From: Pseudomonas syringae
GTDB lineage: Bacteria > Pseudomonadota > Gammaproteobacteria > Pseudomonadales > Pseudomonadaceae
Length of the DNA: 64,000 nucleotides
Direction of reading: 5' to 3'
NCBI RefSeq assembly: GCF_021605415.1
Contig: NZ_WKEQ01000002.1
Location: 62,001 to 126,000, forward strand
The notes below the pieces were generated by a model. That model searched no databases. It was not told the DNA's origin and saw only the letters and a list, made by a program, of their open reading frames with translations. Made by a program: the position numbers and the translations under genes. Each line of letters starts with the position of its first letter. Positions within the stretch are counted from its first letter, which is position 1. This document shows, piece by piece, positions 40,179-50,905 of the stretch.

Positions 40179-42317
40179 TTATACGCGGAACTGATCCATC
40201 AATTTCATCTGCTGGCTTGCCAGGGCATTGAGCTGGCTGCTGATCGCCGCCGATTCGGTGGCTTGCTCGGTCAGGGTTTCGGTGACGGTGCGGATCGCCG
40301 AGACGTTGCGGTTGACCTCTTCGGCCACCGCGCTCTGTTGTTCGGCGGCGCTGGCGATCTGCAGGTTCATGTCGCTGATGACGGTCACCGCATCGCTGAT
40401 CTTGCTCAATGCGTCCACGGCATGGCGGATCTGTCCGGCATTGTTGTGCGCCTGAGTCTGGCTTGAATGCATGGTCGCGACCACGCCTCGGGTGCCGCTC
40501 TGGATGCGCTCGATGACCAGCCGAATTTCCTCCACCGAATCCTGCGTGCGCTTGGCCAGGTTGCGTACCTCGTCGGCGACCACGGCGAAACCGCGACCGC
40601 TCTCACCGGCGCGGGCTGCTTCAATGGCGGCGTTGAGCGCCAGCAGGTTGGTCTGTTCGGCGATGCTGCGGATCACTTCCAGCACCGAACCGATCTGCTC
40701 GCTATTGACCGCCAGCGCTTCGACTTCGGTCACCGCTTTGCTGACTTCATCGGCCAATTGATTGATGTCGCGGGTACTGCGCTCGATGATCGACATGCCG
40801 TCTTTGGCCGACTGATCGGCGCCCTTGGCCGCATTGGCCGCATTGGAGGCGCTGGCGGCGACGTCGTGGGCGGTAGCGCTCATTTCGTTGGAGGCCGTGG
40901 CGACTTGGTCGATTTCGCGGAACTGCACCTGCATGCCTTCGCTGGTCTGACGGGCGATCGCATTGGACTGATCCGCCGTGCCACGCGCTTCGGTGATGCT
41001 CTGTTTGATCTGGGCGATGGTCGGTTGCAGTTTGTCGAGGAAGCGGTTGAACCAGTTCACCAGTTCGCCCAGCTCATCCTTTTTGCTGTAGTCCAGACGC
41101 TGGGTGAGGTCACCTTCACCGCTGGCGATATTTTTCAGCATGGCGGCAACGCTGTTGATCGGCCGGGTAACGCCCGAAGCGGTGAGCCAGATCAGCAGCA
41201 GGCCGACGAGCCCGGCGACGACGGCCACCAGCAACGCAGTGAGTGTGCCGGTTGCTTGCGTATCGTCGAGCACCGCTTGCAGCTTGACCGAGTCGGCCAG
41301 CAGGACTTGTTTCGGCAGATCGATGACCACGCCCCAGGCCCGGGAGTTGCCAATCGGGTCGACCGGGTACACCGCGCGGATCAGGTCGCCCTGTTCAAGA
41401 ATTTTCGGCGTGCCACTGCCGAGCAGTTGCAGGATGTCCTTGCCGTCGGCGCCAAGGGTGTCGCCAATGTTTTTGCCGACCTTGGTTGCGTCGGCACTGT
41501 CGGCACCGAGTACGCCGCTAGCGGAGACGATCAGCATGTGCCCGGCGTTGTTGAACAGTTCACGTTGGGAACCCACCGCCGCCGCTTGCAGTGCGTCGAG
41601 GGCGATGTCGATGCCGACCACGCCGATGGCCTTGCCGTCCACCAGCAATGGCACGGAAATCGTGGTCATGAGCATTTCCTTGCCGCCGACGGTGTCGGCG
41701 TAAGGGTCGAGCAGGCAAGTGCGTTTGTTGTCGCGAGGGCAGGTGTACCAACTGTTGTACGGCGTGCCGCTGACACTCAGGGTGGTTTTGGTCATGTCCT
41801 CTTCGACCATGATTGTGTTCAGCGACGAACCGGCGGCGCGGCTCCAGTAGCTCGCAAAACGCCCGGCTTCGTTGGACTGACGCGCAGCGTCGTTGGCGAA
41901 CTCACTGTCCTTGCCGTCGAGGCCGTTGGGCTCGAAAGCGAGCCAGATACCGAGCACGCCGCTGTTGCGCTCGAACGCGGTTTTCAGGCTCTGGTTCAAC
42001 TCCTCACGCAAAGCGCCCGACTCTAGCGAGCGTTTGGCGGCCATGACGCGCATGTCCTTGATCTGATCCGCCAGCGCAGTAATCACCAAGAGGCTCTCGC
42101 CGAAGGTTTTCTGCACGCGCACCGCTTGCTCGGCCGCCTTGGCCTGCAACAGGTTTTGCACGCTGGCGGTGAGCATTTTGCTGCTGGAGTCGCTGACCAG
42201 GGCGTCGTTTTGATTGGTCTGGTAGATGTTCAGGCCGACAATCAGCGCAACCACGCCGATCAGGCACAGACCGGACAGCAGGACGATTTTCAGGCGGATG
42301 GAGAGGGAGTCGAACAT
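40179..42317 (-). CDS. Methyl-accepting chemotaxis protein with dCache-type sensor
   Basis: This 712-residue receptor has membrane helices at about 10-31 and 358-380, a large periplasmic domain between (about 325 residues, size and pattern of a double Cache domain), HAMP at about 381-433, and a long signalling domain. The hairpin tip [20 protein letters not shown] is present. There is no C-terminal CheR/CheB pentapeptide (ends DQFRV). Cys193 and Cys201 in the sensor could form a disulfide. ATG 42317 is preferred over the extended frame from 42425. The ligand is unknown; amino acids are common for this class. Confidence 0.92.
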   Translation of the reverse strand: MFDSLSIRLKIVLLSGLCLIGVVALIVGLNIYQTNQNDALVSDSSSKMLTASVQNLLQAKAAEQAVRVQKTFGESLLVITALADQIKDMRVMAAKRSLESGALREELNQSLKTAFERNSGVLGIWLAFEPNGLDGKDSEFANDAARQSNEAGRFASYWSRAAGSSLNTIMVEEDMTKTTLSVSGTPYNSWYTCPRDNKRTCLLDPYADTVGGKEMLMTTISVPLLVDGKAIGVVGIDIALDALQAAAVGSQRELFNNAGHMLIVSASGVLGADSADATKVGKNIGDTLGADGKDILQLLGSGTPKILEQGDLIRAVYPVDPIGNSRAWGVVIDLPKQVLLADSVKLQAVLDDTQATGTLTALLVAVVAGLVGLLLIWLTASGVTRPINSVAAMLKNIASGEGDLTQRLDYSKKDELGELVNWFNRFLDKLQPTIAQIKQSITEARGTADQSNAIARQTSEGMQVQFREIDQVATASNEMSATAHDVAASASNAANAAKGADQSAKDGMSIIERSTRDINQLADEVSKAVTEVEALAVNSEQIGSVLEVIRSIAEQTNLLALNAAIEAARAGESGRGFAVVADEVRNLAKRTQDSVEEIRLVIERIQSGTRGVVATMHSSQTQAHNNAGQIRHAVDALSKISDAVTVISDMNLQIASAAEQQSAVAEEVNRNVSAIRTVTETLTEQATESAAISSQLNALASQQMKLMDQFRV

Positions 42318-42514
42318 GCAGGTGATCTCGCGAAGGGATTTGCCGGTGGTGTGGGCCAGGAACGACCCGCTTTGCCAAATCCATTCAGCGCCATGAATTG
42401 CCATCGGCGCACGGAGCATCGGCATGAGGGCGATGCCGACGAACGGTCACTGCAAAACGTTTGCGCGGAGAAAACTGCCGAAAGGTGAATAAAAACAGGG
42501 GAATAACGCGGTAG

Positions 42515-42910
42515 TCAGGCAGGGTTTTGCGACGCCTCCGGGCGTGACCAGATCCACAGATTGACCATCAGCATGCCGCCAAGCGCGAGGTAAATCGGCC
42601 AGCCGTGATCAAGCGTGAGCAACATGAGCGCGGCGCACAGCAACATGCTCACGGTCGCGCTGACCTTGGCCCGTCGCGCGATGATCTTGCCGTTGTGCCA
42701 GTTGACGAGGACTGGCCCTAACACGCGGTGGTTTTCCAGCCAGGCGCTCAGCCGCGGCGAACTGCGCGTCGCAGCCCACGCGGCGAGGAGGATGAACTCG
42801 GTGGTCGGCAGGCCAGGAATGACGATGGCGATCAAGCCGACGCCGAGGCTGACGTAGGCCAAAAGGCCGAACAGCGCACGGGCAAGTCTGGAGGAGGCGG
42901 GTTTCGGCAT
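42515..42910 (-). CDS. YbaN/DUF454 family inner-membrane protein
   Basis: This 131-residue protein contains the DUF454 core LGLIAIVIPGLPTTEFILLA-like segment near residues 24-43 and NHRVLGPVLVNWHNGKIIAR. Hydrophobic stretches lie at about 10-35 and 80-120. The function is unknown. ATG 42910 (MPKPASSRLARALFGLL) is chosen; the frame extending to 43000 runs into a REP repeat. Confidence 0.88.
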   Translation of the reverse strand: MPKPASSRLARALFGLLAYVSLGVGLIAIVIPGLPTTEFILLAAWAATRSSPRLSAWLENHRVLGPVLVNWHNGKIIARRAKVSATVSMLLCAALMLLTLDHGWPIYLALGGMLMVNLWIWSRPEASQNPA

Positions 42911-42962
42911 GGACTCGGCAAAGAGGGAGCGAAACGGGGATCTTACAGACTTATTCCGCTCC

Positions 42963-43051
42963 CTGTAGGACTGAGCAGGCTCACGATAACGGCGGGTCAA
43001 TCACATTAATGTGGAATGTGCTGCCGTCTTCGCGAGCAGGCTCGCTCCCAT
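42963..43051. repeat. Degenerate REP doublet
   Basis: CTGTAGGACTGAGCAGGCTC and CGCGAGCAGGCTCGCTCCCA pair only partly. Confidence 0.55.
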
Positions 43052-43074
43052 AGTCGCGCGCAATCACATAACGC

Positions 43075-43146
43075 CTGTAGGAACTGCCGCAGGCTGCGAT
43101 CCTCGATCTTAAGATCAAAAGATCGCAGCCTGCGGCAGCTCCTGCA
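43075..43146. repeat. GATCGCAGCCTGCGGCAGCTCCTGCA hairpin element
   Basis: TGTAGGAACTGCCGCAGGCT and AGCCTGCGGCAGCTCCTGCA arms, with GATC on the inner side, form a strong hairpin next to the gap stop. Single right arms recur at 49524-49545 and 62124-62157. Confidence 0.8.
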
Positions 43147-43158
43147 TGTAAGCGTTGC

Positions 43159-44160
43159 TTACTCGGCGTTGCACAGCGCCAGGCAGTTATCGAGCATGCG
43201 GTTGGAGAAGCCCCACTCGTTGTCATACCAGGCCAGCACCTTCAGCAATTTGCCGCTGGATTTGGTGTGGTTGGCGTCGAAGATCGACGACAGCGGGTTG
43301 TGATTGAAGTCGCTGGAGACCAGCGGCAGCGTGTTGTAGCCGAGGATTTTCGAATGTTGGCTCGCGGCTTTGAGCAGCGCGTTGACTTCATCGGCCGACG
43401 CTTCGCGTTTCAACTGCACAGTCAAATCCACCAGCGACACATTGATCACCGGCACACGCACGGCCATGCCGGTCAGCTTGCCGGCCAGTTCCGGCAACAC
43501 CAGACCAACGGCTTCGGCGGCGCCGGTTTTGCTCGGGATCATGTTCTGCGTGGCCGAACGGGCGCGGTACGGGTCGGTGTGGTAGACGTCGGTCAGGTTC
43601 TGGTCGTTGGTGTAGGCATGAATCGTGGTCATCAGACCGCTTTCGATGCCCAGTTCGCGGTGCAGCACTTGCGCCACCGGCGCCAGGCAATTGGTGGTGC
43701 ACGATGCGTTGGAAATGATCTGGTGCGATTGACGCAAAATGTCGTGGTTCACGCCATACACCACGGTGGCATCGGCGCCTTTGGCCGGGGCCGAGATAAT
43801 CACTTTGCGAGCGCCGGCCGTAATATGCGCGGCGGCTTTGGCGCGGTCGGTGAACAGACCGGTGCATTCGAACACTACGTCGATTTTTTCCGCAGCCCAC
43901 GGCAGTTCGGCCGGGTTGCGAATGGCGCTGACAGCGATACGGTCACCGTTGACCGTCAGGCTCTCGTTATCATGCTGAACGTCGGCATCGAAAGTGCCAT
44001 GAACGGTGTCGTACTTGAGCAAATGCGCGTTGATCGAGCTGTCGCCCAGATCGTTGATGGCGACGATCTGCAAGTCCTGACGATAGCCTTGGGTATACAG
44101 TGCGCGAAGGACATTACGGCCGATGCGGCCAAAACCATTGATTGCGATTCGAAGAGTCAT
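43159..44160 (-). CDS. gap: Glyceraldehyde-3-phosphate dehydrogenase, type I
   Basis: This 333-residue enzyme starts [20 protein letters not shown]. The catalytic Cys154 lies in [13 protein letters not shown]. It oxidises glyceraldehyde 3-phosphate to 1,3-bisphosphoglycerate with NAD, draining the Entner-Doudoroff triose. It is divergent from edd, with two HexR-like operators between them. ATG 44160 is chosen; the longer frame has no match. In pseudomonads this copy serves sugar catabolism, while another isoform serves gluconeogenesis. Confidence 0.95.
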   Translation of the reverse strand: MTLRIAINGFGRIGRNVLRALYTQGYRQDLQIVAINDLGDSSINAHLLKYDTVHGTFDADVQHDNESLTVNGDRIAVSAIRNPAELPWAAEKIDVVFECTGLFTDRAKAAAHITAGARKVIISAPAKGADATVVYGVNHDILRQSHQIISNASCTTNCLAPVAQVLHRELGIESGLMTTIHAYTNDQNLTDVYHTDPYRARSATQNMIPSKTGAAEAVGLVLPELAGKLTGMAVRVPVINVSLVDLTVQLKREASADEVNALLKAASQHSKILGYNTLPLVSSDFNHNPLSSIFDANHTKSSGKLLKVLAWYDNEWGFSNRMLDNCLALCNAE

Positions 44161-44183
44161 GGAACAGCGCCGCCGTCGTTTTG

Positions 44184-44198
44184 TTGTTGGAATTACAA
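44184..44198. promoter_or_regulatory. HexR operator near gap
   Basis: TTGT-TGGAATT-ACAA fits the HexR consensus TTGT-N7-ACAA, lying 24 bases upstream of the gap start, where a repressor would block transcription. Confidence 0.65.
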
Positions 44199-44245
44199 GA
44201 TTATTCGCATAAAAATAGAAAACAAGCCTTTTTAATGGCAATATT

Positions 44246-44260
44246 TTGTTTTATCTACAA
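44246..44260. promoter_or_regulatory. HexR operator near edd
   Basis: TTGT-TTTATCT-ACAA fits TTGT-N7-ACAA. It is about 120 bases upstream of edd and 86 from gap. Confidence 0.65.
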
Positions 44261-44380
44261 CGAGTGACCTGAATCAACTGGTCCGAATGATCAAAAAAAC
44301 CGTCCGTCATCCCATCGACAGCGGCTTTTGATCAGCATAGACAATCAGGTCGCCACATCCGTTAGCCTGGAGTTCTACAC

Positions 44381-46207
44381 ATGCATCCCCGCGTCCTTGA
44401 GGTCACCGAACGGCTTATCGCCCGCAGCCGCGCCACACGCGAGGCTTATCTTGCATTGATTCGCGGCGCCGCCACTGACGGCCCGATGCGCGGCAAGCTG
44501 CAATGCGCCAACTTTGCCCACGGCGTGGCCGGGTGCGGCAGCGAAGACAAGCACAGCCTGCGGATGATGAACTCGGCGAACATCGCCATTGTGTCCTCCT
44601 ATAACGACATGCTCTCGGCGCATCAGCCGTACGAAGTCTTTCCTCAACAGATCAAGAATGCCCTGCGTGAAATCGGCTCGGTCGGCCAGTTTGCTGGCGG
44701 CACCCCGGCCATGTGCGATGGCGTGACCCAGGGCGAGCCGGGCATGGAGCTGAGCCTGCCAAGCCGCGAAGTGATCGCGCTGTCCACCGCAGTGGCGTTG
44801 TCGCACAACATGTTCGACGGCGCGCTGATGCTCGGTATCTGCGACAAGATCGTCCCGGGACTGATGATGGGTTCGCTGCGTTTCGGTCATCTGCCGACCA
44901 TCTTCGTGCCGGGCGGGCCGATGGTTTCGGGGATTTCCAACAAGGAAAAAGCCGACGTCCGCCAGAAGTACGCCGAAGGCAAAGCCACCCGCGAGGAGCT
45001 GCTGGAATCGGAGATGAAGTCCTACCACAGCCCGGGCACTTGCACCTTTTACGGCACCGCCAACACCAATCAACTGCTGATGGAAGTCATGGGCCTGCAC
45101 TTGCCGGGCGCCTCTTTCGTCAACCCGAACACGCCGCTGCGCGATGCCCTGACCCGCGAAGCCGCGCATCAAGTCACGCGCCTGACCAAGCAGAACGGCA
45201 ACTTCATGCCGATCGGCGAAATCGTCGACGAAAAATCGCTGGTCAACTCCATCGTCGCCCTGCACGCCACGGGCGGCTCGACCAACCACACCTTGCACAT
45301 GCCGGCCATCGCCATGGCTGCAGGCATTCAACTGACCTGGCAAGACATGGCCGACCTCTCCGAAGTCGTCCCGACGCTCAGCCACGTCTACCCGAACGGC
45401 AAAGCTGACATCAATCACTTCCAGGCGGCGGGTGGCATGTCGTTCCTGATTCGTGAACTGCTCGGCGCCGGCCTGCTGCACGAAGACGTCAACACCGTGC
45501 TCGGCCATGGCTTGAGCCGGTACACCAAGGAACCGTTCCTCGAAAACGGCGAACTGGTGTGGCGCGAAGGCCCGATCGATAGCCTCGACGAAACCATCCT
45601 GCGCCCGGTGGCCCGTGCGTTCTCGCCAGAAGGTGGCTTGCGGGTCATGGAGGGCAATCTCGGTCGCGGTGTGATGAAAGTGTCTGCCGTGGCGCTGGAA
45701 AATCAGGTTGTCGAAGCACCGGCGATGGTGTTCCAGGATCAACAGGATCTGGCCGACGCGTTCAAGGCCGGCTTGCTGGAAAAAGACTTTGTCGCGGTGA
45801 TGCGCTTCCAGGGGCCGCGTTCCAACGGCATGCCGGAACTGCACAAGATGACGCCGTTCCTCGGTGTGCTGCAGGATCGCGGTTTCAAAGTCGCCTTGGT
45901 GACTGACGGTCGTATGTCCGGCGCGTCGGGGAAAATTCCGGCGGCGATTCACGTCAGCCCCGAAGCCTACGTAGGCGGCGCTTTGGCGCGGGTGCAAGAG
46001 GGCGATATCATCCGCGTGGATGGCGTCCAAGGCATTCTAGAGCTTAAGGTGGACGCCGAAGAATTCGCAGCGCGCGAACCTGCCAAAGGCCTGTTGGGCA
46101 ATAACATCGGCAGTGGTCGCGAACTGTTTGGCTTTATGCGTATGGCCTTCAGCTCGGCGGAGCAGGGCGCCAGCGCGTTCACTTCTGCCCTGGAGACGCT
46201 TAATTGA
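44381..46207 (+). CDS. edd: Phosphogluconate dehydratase
   Basis: This 608-residue enzyme of the IlvD/Edd family has [39 protein letters not shown] and [20 protein letters not shown]. These provide Cys ligands of the iron-sulfur cluster. It dehydrates 6-phosphogluconate to KDPG, the first step of Entner-Doudoroff proper. It is the first gene of edd-glk-gltR-gltS. The end overlaps glk by four bases (TTGA). HexR is the likely repressor. Confidence 0.97.
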   Translation: MHPRVLEVTERLIARSRATREAYLALIRGAATDGPMRGKLQCANFAHGVAGCGSEDKHSLRMMNSANIAIVSSYNDMLSAHQPYEVFPQQIKNALREIGSVGQFAGGTPAMCDGVTQGEPGMELSLPSREVIALSTAVALSHNMFDGALMLGICDKIVPGLMMGSLRFGHLPTIFVPGGPMVSGISNKEKADVRQKYAEGKATREELLESEMKSYHSPGTCTFYGTANTNQLLMEVMGLHLPGASFVNPNTPLRDALTREAAHQVTRLTKQNGNFMPIGEIVDEKSLVNSIVALHATGGSTNHTLHMPAIAMAAGIQLTWQDMADLSEVVPTLSHVYPNGKADINHFQAAGGMSFLIRELLGAGLLHEDVNTVLGHGLSRYTKEPFLENGELVWREGPIDSLDETILRPVARAFSPEGGLRVMEGNLGRGVMKVSAVALENQVVEAPAMVFQDQQDLADAFKAGLLEKDFVAVMRFQGPRSNGMPELHKMTPFLGVLQDRGFKVALVTDGRMSGASGKIPAAIHVSPEAYVGGALARVQEGDIIRVDGVQGILELKVDAEEFAAREPAKGLLGNNIGSGRELFGFMRMAFSSAEQGASAFTSALETLN

Positions 46208-47154
46208 AACTGGCTTTGGTCGGTGACATCGGAGGCACCAACGCGCGGTTTGCGTTGTGGAAAAATCAACAACTGACCTCCGTGGAGGTGTTGGCGACCG
46301 CCGACCATGCCAGTCCGGAAGAGGCGATCAGCGTCTACATGGCCGGGCTCGGTCTGGCGCTGGGTTCGATCGGTTCGGTGTGCCTGTCGGTGGCCGGCCC
46401 CGTCAGCGGTGACGAATTCAAGTTCACCAACAATCACTGGCGTCTGAGCATCAAGGCGTTTTGCGACACCTTGCAGGTCGAGCAACTGTTGCTGATTAAC
46501 GACTTCTCGGCGATGGCGCTGGGCATGACCCGATTGCAGCCCGATGAGTTCCGCGTGGTCTGCCAAGGCGCGCCGGAACCGTTGCGCCCAGCCGTCGTCA
46601 TCGGCCCGGGCACAGGGCTTGGCGTCGGTACTCTGCTCAGTCTGGGCGAAGGCCTTTTCGCCGCGTTGCCGGGCGAGGGCGGTCACGTCGATCTGCCGCT
46701 GGGCAGTCCGCGTGAAACCCAGCTCTGGCAACACATCCACAGCGAGATCGGTCATGTCAGCGCTGAAACTGCGTTGAGCGGCGCGGGTTTGCCGCGCGTC
46801 TACCGGGCGATCTGCGCGGTGGACGGGCATGAACCGGTACTCGATACCCCGGAAGCGATCACGGCGGCAGGGCTTGCGGGCGACCCGATCGCGCTGGAAG
46901 TGCTTGAGCAGTTCTGCTGCTGGCTTGGCCGTGTAGCGGGCAACAACGTGTTGACCACGGGCGCGCGCGGCGGTGTGTACATCGTCGGCGGGGTGATTCC
47001 GCGATTTGCCGATTTCTTTTTGCAAAGCGGTTTCGCCCGTTGCTTCGCCGACAAGGGCTGCATGAGCGATTACTTCAAGGGCATTCCGGTGTGGTTGGTG
47101 ACAGCCCCGTATTCCGGGCTCGTCGGCGCCGGTGTGGCCCTCGACCAAGCATGA
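46204..47154 (+). CDS. glk: Glucokinase
   Basis: This 316-residue ROK/hexokinase-fold enzyme begins at a rare TTG overlapping the edd stop and starts [19 protein letters not shown], the phosphate-binding motif. [15 protein letters not shown] and [11 protein letters not shown] supply the glucose site. It phosphorylates cytoplasmic glucose delivered by GtsABCD. TTG is supported because the conserved [10 protein letters not shown] motif must begin within ten residues of the start. Coupled translation with edd is likely. Confidence 0.95.
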   Translation: MKLALVGDIGGTNARFALWKNQQLTSVEVLATADHASPEEAISVYMAGLGLALGSIGSVCLSVAGPVSGDEFKFTNNHWRLSIKAFCDTLQVEQLLLINDFSAMALGMTRLQPDEFRVVCQGAPEPLRPAVVIGPGTGLGVGTLLSLGEGLFAALPGEGGHVDLPLGSPRETQLWQHIHSEIGHVSAETALSGAGLPRVYRAICAVDGHEPVLDTPEAITAAGLAGDPIALEVLEQFCCWLGRVAGNNVLTTGARGGVYIVGGVIPRFADFFLQSGFARCFADKGCMSDYFKGIPVWLVTAPYSGLVGAGVALDQA

Positions 47155-47168
47155 GACCGAGTCGCCTG

Positions 47169-47254
47169 CATCGCTGGCAAGCCAGGCTCCCACAGGATTG
47201 AAGACATTTTCTAGATGTGTACATGACCTTGTGGGAGCTGGCTTGCCAGCGATG
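47169..47254. repeat. REP doublet between glk and gltR
   Basis: CATCGCTGGCAAGCC and GGCTTGCCAGCGATG are perfect complements, separated by about 56 bases, inside the edd-glk-gltR run. Confidence 0.88.
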
Positions 47255-47332
47255 AGGCCAGAACAGGCAACAAATCTTCAAGCTTCATCAGGCATAATCC
47301 GCCCCAATTCCAACAACAAGGACGCCTTCGAA

Positions 47333-48064
47333 GTGAATTCAATCAACAAGTCGATTTTGTTGGTCGATGATGACCAGGAGATACGCGAGTTGCTGGAAAC
47401 CTACCTGACCCGCGCCGGGTTTCAGGTACGGGCCACGGCCGATGGTGCCGGGTTTCGTCAGGCACTCAACGAGGCGCCCAGCGATCTGGTGATCCTCGAC
47501 GTGATGCTTCCCGACGAAGACGGCTTCAGCCTGTGCCGCTGGGTGCGCCAGCATCCGCGTCAGGCGCAGGTGCCGATCATCATGCTCACCGCCAGTTCCG
47601 ACGAGGCCGACCGGGTCATCGGTCTGGAACTGGGCGCCGACGATTACCTCGGCAAACCCTTCAGCCCCCGCGAACTTCAGGCACGCATCAAGGCATTGCT
47701 GCGGCGTGCGCAATTCGCCCAGGAGCGCAGCAGCAGTGATGTGCTGACGTTCGACGATTGGCGGCTGGACATGGTCAGCCATCGTCTGTTCCACACCGAT
47801 GGCGAAGAAGTGATTTTGTCCGGCGCCGACTTTGCGTTGCTGAAACTGTTCCTCGATCATCCCCAGGAAATCCTCGACCGCGACACCATCGGCAACGCCA
47901 CCCGTGGCCGCGACCTGATGCCGCTCGACCGGATCGTCGACATGGCCGTCAGCCGTTTGCGCCAACGCCTGCGCGACACGGAAAAACCACCGCGTCTGAT
48001 CCGCACGGTGCGCGGCAGCGGTTATCAATTGGCAGCCAATGTGGTTGCCGGCAATGGCCACTGA
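47333..48064 (+). CDS. gltR: Glucose-responsive response regulator GltR
   Basis: This 243-residue OmpR/PhoB-type regulator has a receiver with phospho-Asp in DLVILDVMLPDEDGFSLCRW and a winged-helix effector in the second half (RTVRGSGYQL near the end). A GTG start (47333) gives MNSINKSILLVDDDQ; the longer frame reads through a REP. In P. putida, GltR-2 with GltS controls the gts transport genes, and the order glk-gltR-gltS-gts here agrees. It overlaps gltS by 11 bases. Confidence 0.92.
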   Translation: MNSINKSILLVDDDQEIRELLETYLTRAGFQVRATADGAGFRQALNEAPSDLVILDVMLPDEDGFSLCRWVRQHPRQAQVPIIMLTASSDEADRVIGLELGADDYLGKPFSPRELQARIKALLRRAQFAQERSSSDVLTFDDWRLDMVSHRLFHTDGEEVILSGADFALLKLFLDHPQEILDRDTIGNATRGRDLMPLDRIVDMAVSRLRQRLRDTEKPPRLIRTVRGSGYQLAANVVAGNGH

Positions 48065-49523
48065 GTTTCTGCGCAACCTCGCCGCCAAGGTGCCGATGCC
48101 GCGCTCGCTGCTCGGGCGCATGCTGCTGCTGACCTTGCTCGCGGTGTTGTTCGCGCAGACGTTGTCGAGCGTGATCTGGGTTTCGCAACTGCGCGCCACG
48201 CAACTTGAAGGCCTGGTTACCAGCGCCCGCAGCCTCGCCCATTCGATGACCGCCAGCGTCAGCTATTTCCGCTCGTTGCCGGTGGCCTATCGGCCGCTGG
48301 TGCTCGACCAGTTGCGCAGCATGGGCGGCACGCGCTTCGTCGTGACGCTCAACGACAGACCCCTGGGCATGGACGTGTTGCCCGTCACGCCACGCAAAGC
48401 GGCGGTGATGCAAGCGGTGGACGAGGTGTTGCGTCAATCCCTTGGCCACGACACCGATATTTCCGTGACCTTCGTCAGCCCTGAAGACCTGCGGATTTTC
48501 AACGCTGGCCTTAAGCTCGATGAGTTGCCGCGTTCCTGGGCGCATTACGCACTGACCCTCGAACCGGTGAATCCGCCGGTGCTGGTCACCCAAATTCAAA
48601 TGGCGCCGGGCGAATGGCTGTACATCGCCTCGCTGCTGCCCGAGCCTTACACCAGTCTGGAAGAACAAGGCCTGCCGGCGCAGCAAGTCTGGTTCATCGT
48701 GCTCACCAGCGGGTTTCTGTTGCTGTTCATCGGCCTGCTGGTGCACTGGCAAAGTCGCCCGCTCAAGCGTCTGGCGCGGGCGGCCCGGGATCTGTCGTTG
48801 GGTGCCGACGTCGAGCCGGTGGCCGAGGGCGGTGGTAGTGAAGTGGTCGAAGTGGGCCGCGCGTTCAACGCCATGCGCGAACGCATCAGCCGTTACCTGA
48901 CCGAGCGCAGCCAGTTGTTCAGCGCGATTTCCCATGACTTGCGCACGCCGATCACTCGCTTGCGCCTGCGGGTTGAGCTGCTCGAAGACGAGCAGATGCA
49001 AACCAAATTCGGTCGTGATCTGGATGAGCTGGAACTGCTGGTCAAGGGCGCGCTGCAATGCGTGAAAGACACCGACATCCACGAAAACATCGAGCCGGTC
49101 GATCTCAACCATGTGCTCGAATGCCTGGTGGAGCCGTATCTGGCGCCGGTCGGTAATGGGCGCGTGACCCAGCAGGGCAGAGCACTGGCGGCGTATCCGG
49201 GCAAGCCGTTGGCGCTGAAGCGGTGTATTGGCAACCTGATCGACAACGCTTTGAAATATGGTCAGAACGCCCATTTGCATGTTGACGATGATGAGAGTGC
49301 GTTTGTCCTGCACGTTGATGACGAAGGGCCGGGCGTGCCGGAGCAGCGGCTGGAGCAGGTATTTGAGCCGCATTTTCGACTGGCCGGGCAGAAACAAGGG
49401 TATGGGCTGGGGCTGGGGATTGCGCGCAATATTGCGCACAGCCATGGCGGCGAAGTCACACTGCAGAATTTGCGCGACGGCGGATTGCGCGTGACCCTGC
49501 AGTTACCGCGTTCCATGGATTGA
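48054..49523 (+). CDS. gltS: Sensor histidine kinase GltS
   Basis: This protein of about 489 residues has membrane helices near 22-43 and in VWFIVLTSGFLLLFIGLLVH, with a periplasmic sensor between. HAMP, then HisKA with FSAISHDLRTPITRLRLRVE (phospho-His) and an ATPase domain with NLIDNALKYG and DDEGPGVPE follow. It pairs with GltR. ATG 48054 is chosen, but a GTG at 48039 or ATG at 48096 are possible. The glucose-derived signal is inferred from the P. putida system. Confidence 0.92.
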   Translation: MATEFLRNLAAKVPMPRSLLGRMLLLTLLAVLFAQTLSSVIWVSQLRATQLEGLVTSARSLAHSMTASVSYFRSLPVAYRPLVLDQLRSMGGTRFVVTLNDRPLGMDVLPVTPRKAAVMQAVDEVLRQSLGHDTDISVTFVSPEDLRIFNAGLKLDELPRSWAHYALTLEPVNPPVLVTQIQMAPGEWLYIASLLPEPYTSLEEQGLPAQQVWFIVLTSGFLLLFIGLLVHWQSRPLKRLARAARDLSLGADVEPVAEGGGSEVVEVGRAFNAMRERISRYLTERSQLFSAISHDLRTPITRLRLRVELLEDEQMQTKFGRDLDELELLVKGALQCVKDTDIHENIEPVDLNHVLECLVEPYLAPVGNGRVTQQGRALAAYPGKPLALKRCIGNLIDNALKYGQNAHLHVDDDESAFVLHVDDEGPGVPEQRLEQVFEPHFRLAGQKQGYGLGLGIARNIAHSHGGEVTLQNLRDGGLRVTLQLPRSMD

Positions 49524-49547
49524 AGATCAAAAGATCGCAGCCTGCTT

Positions 49548-49613
49548 TGTCACGACACGGTGACAAAACCCGCCCCTTTCGTTACAAGCCACACCCGACC
49601 CGTTGTTTAGACT
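49548..49613 (+). promoter_or_regulatory. Promoter-operator module 1 (sugar regulon), before the mannose isomerase gene
   Basis: Ordered blocks: TGTCAC, 6 bases, GTGACA (49560-49565), 12 bases, TTCGTTAC (49578-49585), 19 bases, GTTTAGACT with -10 TAGACT at 49608-49613. The same blocks and spacings occur before gtsA. No good -35 is present at the usual distance, so an activator (GltR is the best candidate) may be needed. Confidence 0.65.
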
Positions 49614-49625
49614 GCCCGCAGTCAT

Positions 49626-49636
49626 AACAAAAAAAA
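49626..49636 (+). promoter_or_regulatory. A-rich Hfq/Crc-like site at the ribosome region
   Basis: AACAAAAAAAA immediately before GGG of the ribosome site resembles the AANAANAA motif used by Crc/Hfq for catabolite repression. Confidence 0.4.
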
Positions 49637-49645
49637 GGGTCATCC

Positions 49646-50905
49646 ATGGACACCTTCAACCCCGGCTTCAGCACCTGGCTGAACGCCCCGGCGCACCAGC
49701 ATTGGCTCGCCGCCGAAGGCCTGCGTCTGCTCGACTTCGCCAAGGCCTCACGACTTCCCGAAGGTTTCGGCAACCTCGACGAACGCGGCCAACTGACGGC
49801 CGATGCGCAAGCCGAAACCATGAACACCGCGCGCATGACCCACAGCTTCGCCATGGCCCATATTCAGGGCTTGCCGGGGTTCGCCGAACTGGTCGATCAC
49901 GGCATCGCAGCCCTGCGCGGGCCGCTGCGCGATGCGTTGCACGGTGGCTGGTTCGCCACGGCTGAACACCGCGATGGCAACACCGGCAAAAATGCCTACC
50001 TGCATGCCTTCGTCGCGCTGGCCGCCAGTTCCGCCGTGGTTGCGCAACGGCCCGGCGCCCAGGCGCTGCTCGATGACGCCGTCGACATCATCGACACGTA
50101 TTTCTGGAGCGAAGAAGAGGGCGCCATGCGCGAATTCTTCAGTCGCGACTGGCGCGAAGAAGAGGCCTATCGCGGCGCCAACAGCAACATGCACGCCACC
50201 GAAGCGTTCCTCGCCCTGGCTGATGTCACTGAAGATCCGCGCTGGCTGGTGCGAGCCCAGCGCATCGTCGAACGGGTGATCCACGGTCATGCCGCCGCCA
50301 ATGACTACCTGGTGGTCGAGCATTTCGACCGCAACTGGCAACCGCTGCGCGACTACAACCGTGACAACCCCGCCGACGGCTTTCGTCCTTACGGCACCAC
50401 GCCGGGCCACGGTTTCGAATGGGCGCGGCTGTTGCTGCACCTCGAAGCGGCTCGCGTGCAGGCCGGCATGTTGACGCCGGGCTGGCTGGCGACCGATGCG
50501 CAAAAACTCTTCGAACACAATTGTCGCCACGGCTGGGACGTCGACGGCGCGCCAGGCATTGTCTACACCCTCGACTGGGATAACAAAGCCGTGGTTCGCC
50601 ATCGCCTGCACTGGACGCACGCCGAAGCCAGCGCCGCCGCCAGCGCCCTGCTCAAACGCACCGGCGACGAGCAATACGAAACCTGGTACCGACGATTCTG
50701 GGAGTTTTGCGAAACACATTTCATCGACCGCTGTGACGGCAGTTGGCACCACGAACTCGATCCGCAAAACCGCCCGAGCGCCGATATCTGGCCGGGAAAA
50801 CCGGATCTGTATCACGCCTGGCAAGCGGTGTTGATTCCGCGTTTGCCACTGGCGCCAAGCATGGCCACTGCGCTGGCGCAGTCATCCCAAAGCGTTGCTG
50901 TGTAA
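49646..50905 (+). CDS. AGE-family epimerase/isomerase, probably mannose isomerase
   Basis: This 419-residue (alpha/alpha)6-barrel protein of the N-acylglucosamine 2-epimerase family contains ARMTHSFAMAHIQG, YRGANSNMHATEAFLALAD and GHGFEWARLLLHLE, with the His/Glu/Arg residues used by YihS and mannose isomerases. Pseudomonas mannose isomerases of this family interconvert mannose and fructose. It sits between gltS and gtsA and shares their regulatory module, so a role in sugar catabolism is likely. The exact sugar is inferred. Confidence 0.85.
   Translation: MDTFNPGFSTWLNAPAHQHWLAAEGLRLLDFAKASRLPEGFGNLDERGQLTADAQAETMNTARMTHSFAMAHIQGLPGFAELVDHGIAALRGPLRDALHGGWFATAEHRDGNTGKNAYLHAFVALAASSAVVAQRPGAQALLDDAVDIIDTYFWSEEEGAMREFFSRDWREEEAYRGANSNMHATEAFLALADVTEDPRWLVRAQRIVERVIHGHAAANDYLVVEHFDRNWQPLRDYNRDNPADGFRPYGTTPGHGFEWARLLLHLEAARVQAGMLTPGWLATDAQKLFEHNCRHGWDVDGAPGIVYTLDWDNKAVVRHRLHWTHAEASAAASALLKRTGDEQYETWYRRFWEFCETHFIDRCDGSWHHELDPQNRPSADIWPGKPDLYHAWQAVLIPRLPLAPSMATALAQSSQSVAV

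Noticed and set aside
44261-44320. A copy of the sugar operator before edd
   Set aside because: AGTGACC and TCCGAATG lie at 12 bases spacing, but the right block matches poorly and no -10 follows at the expected place.
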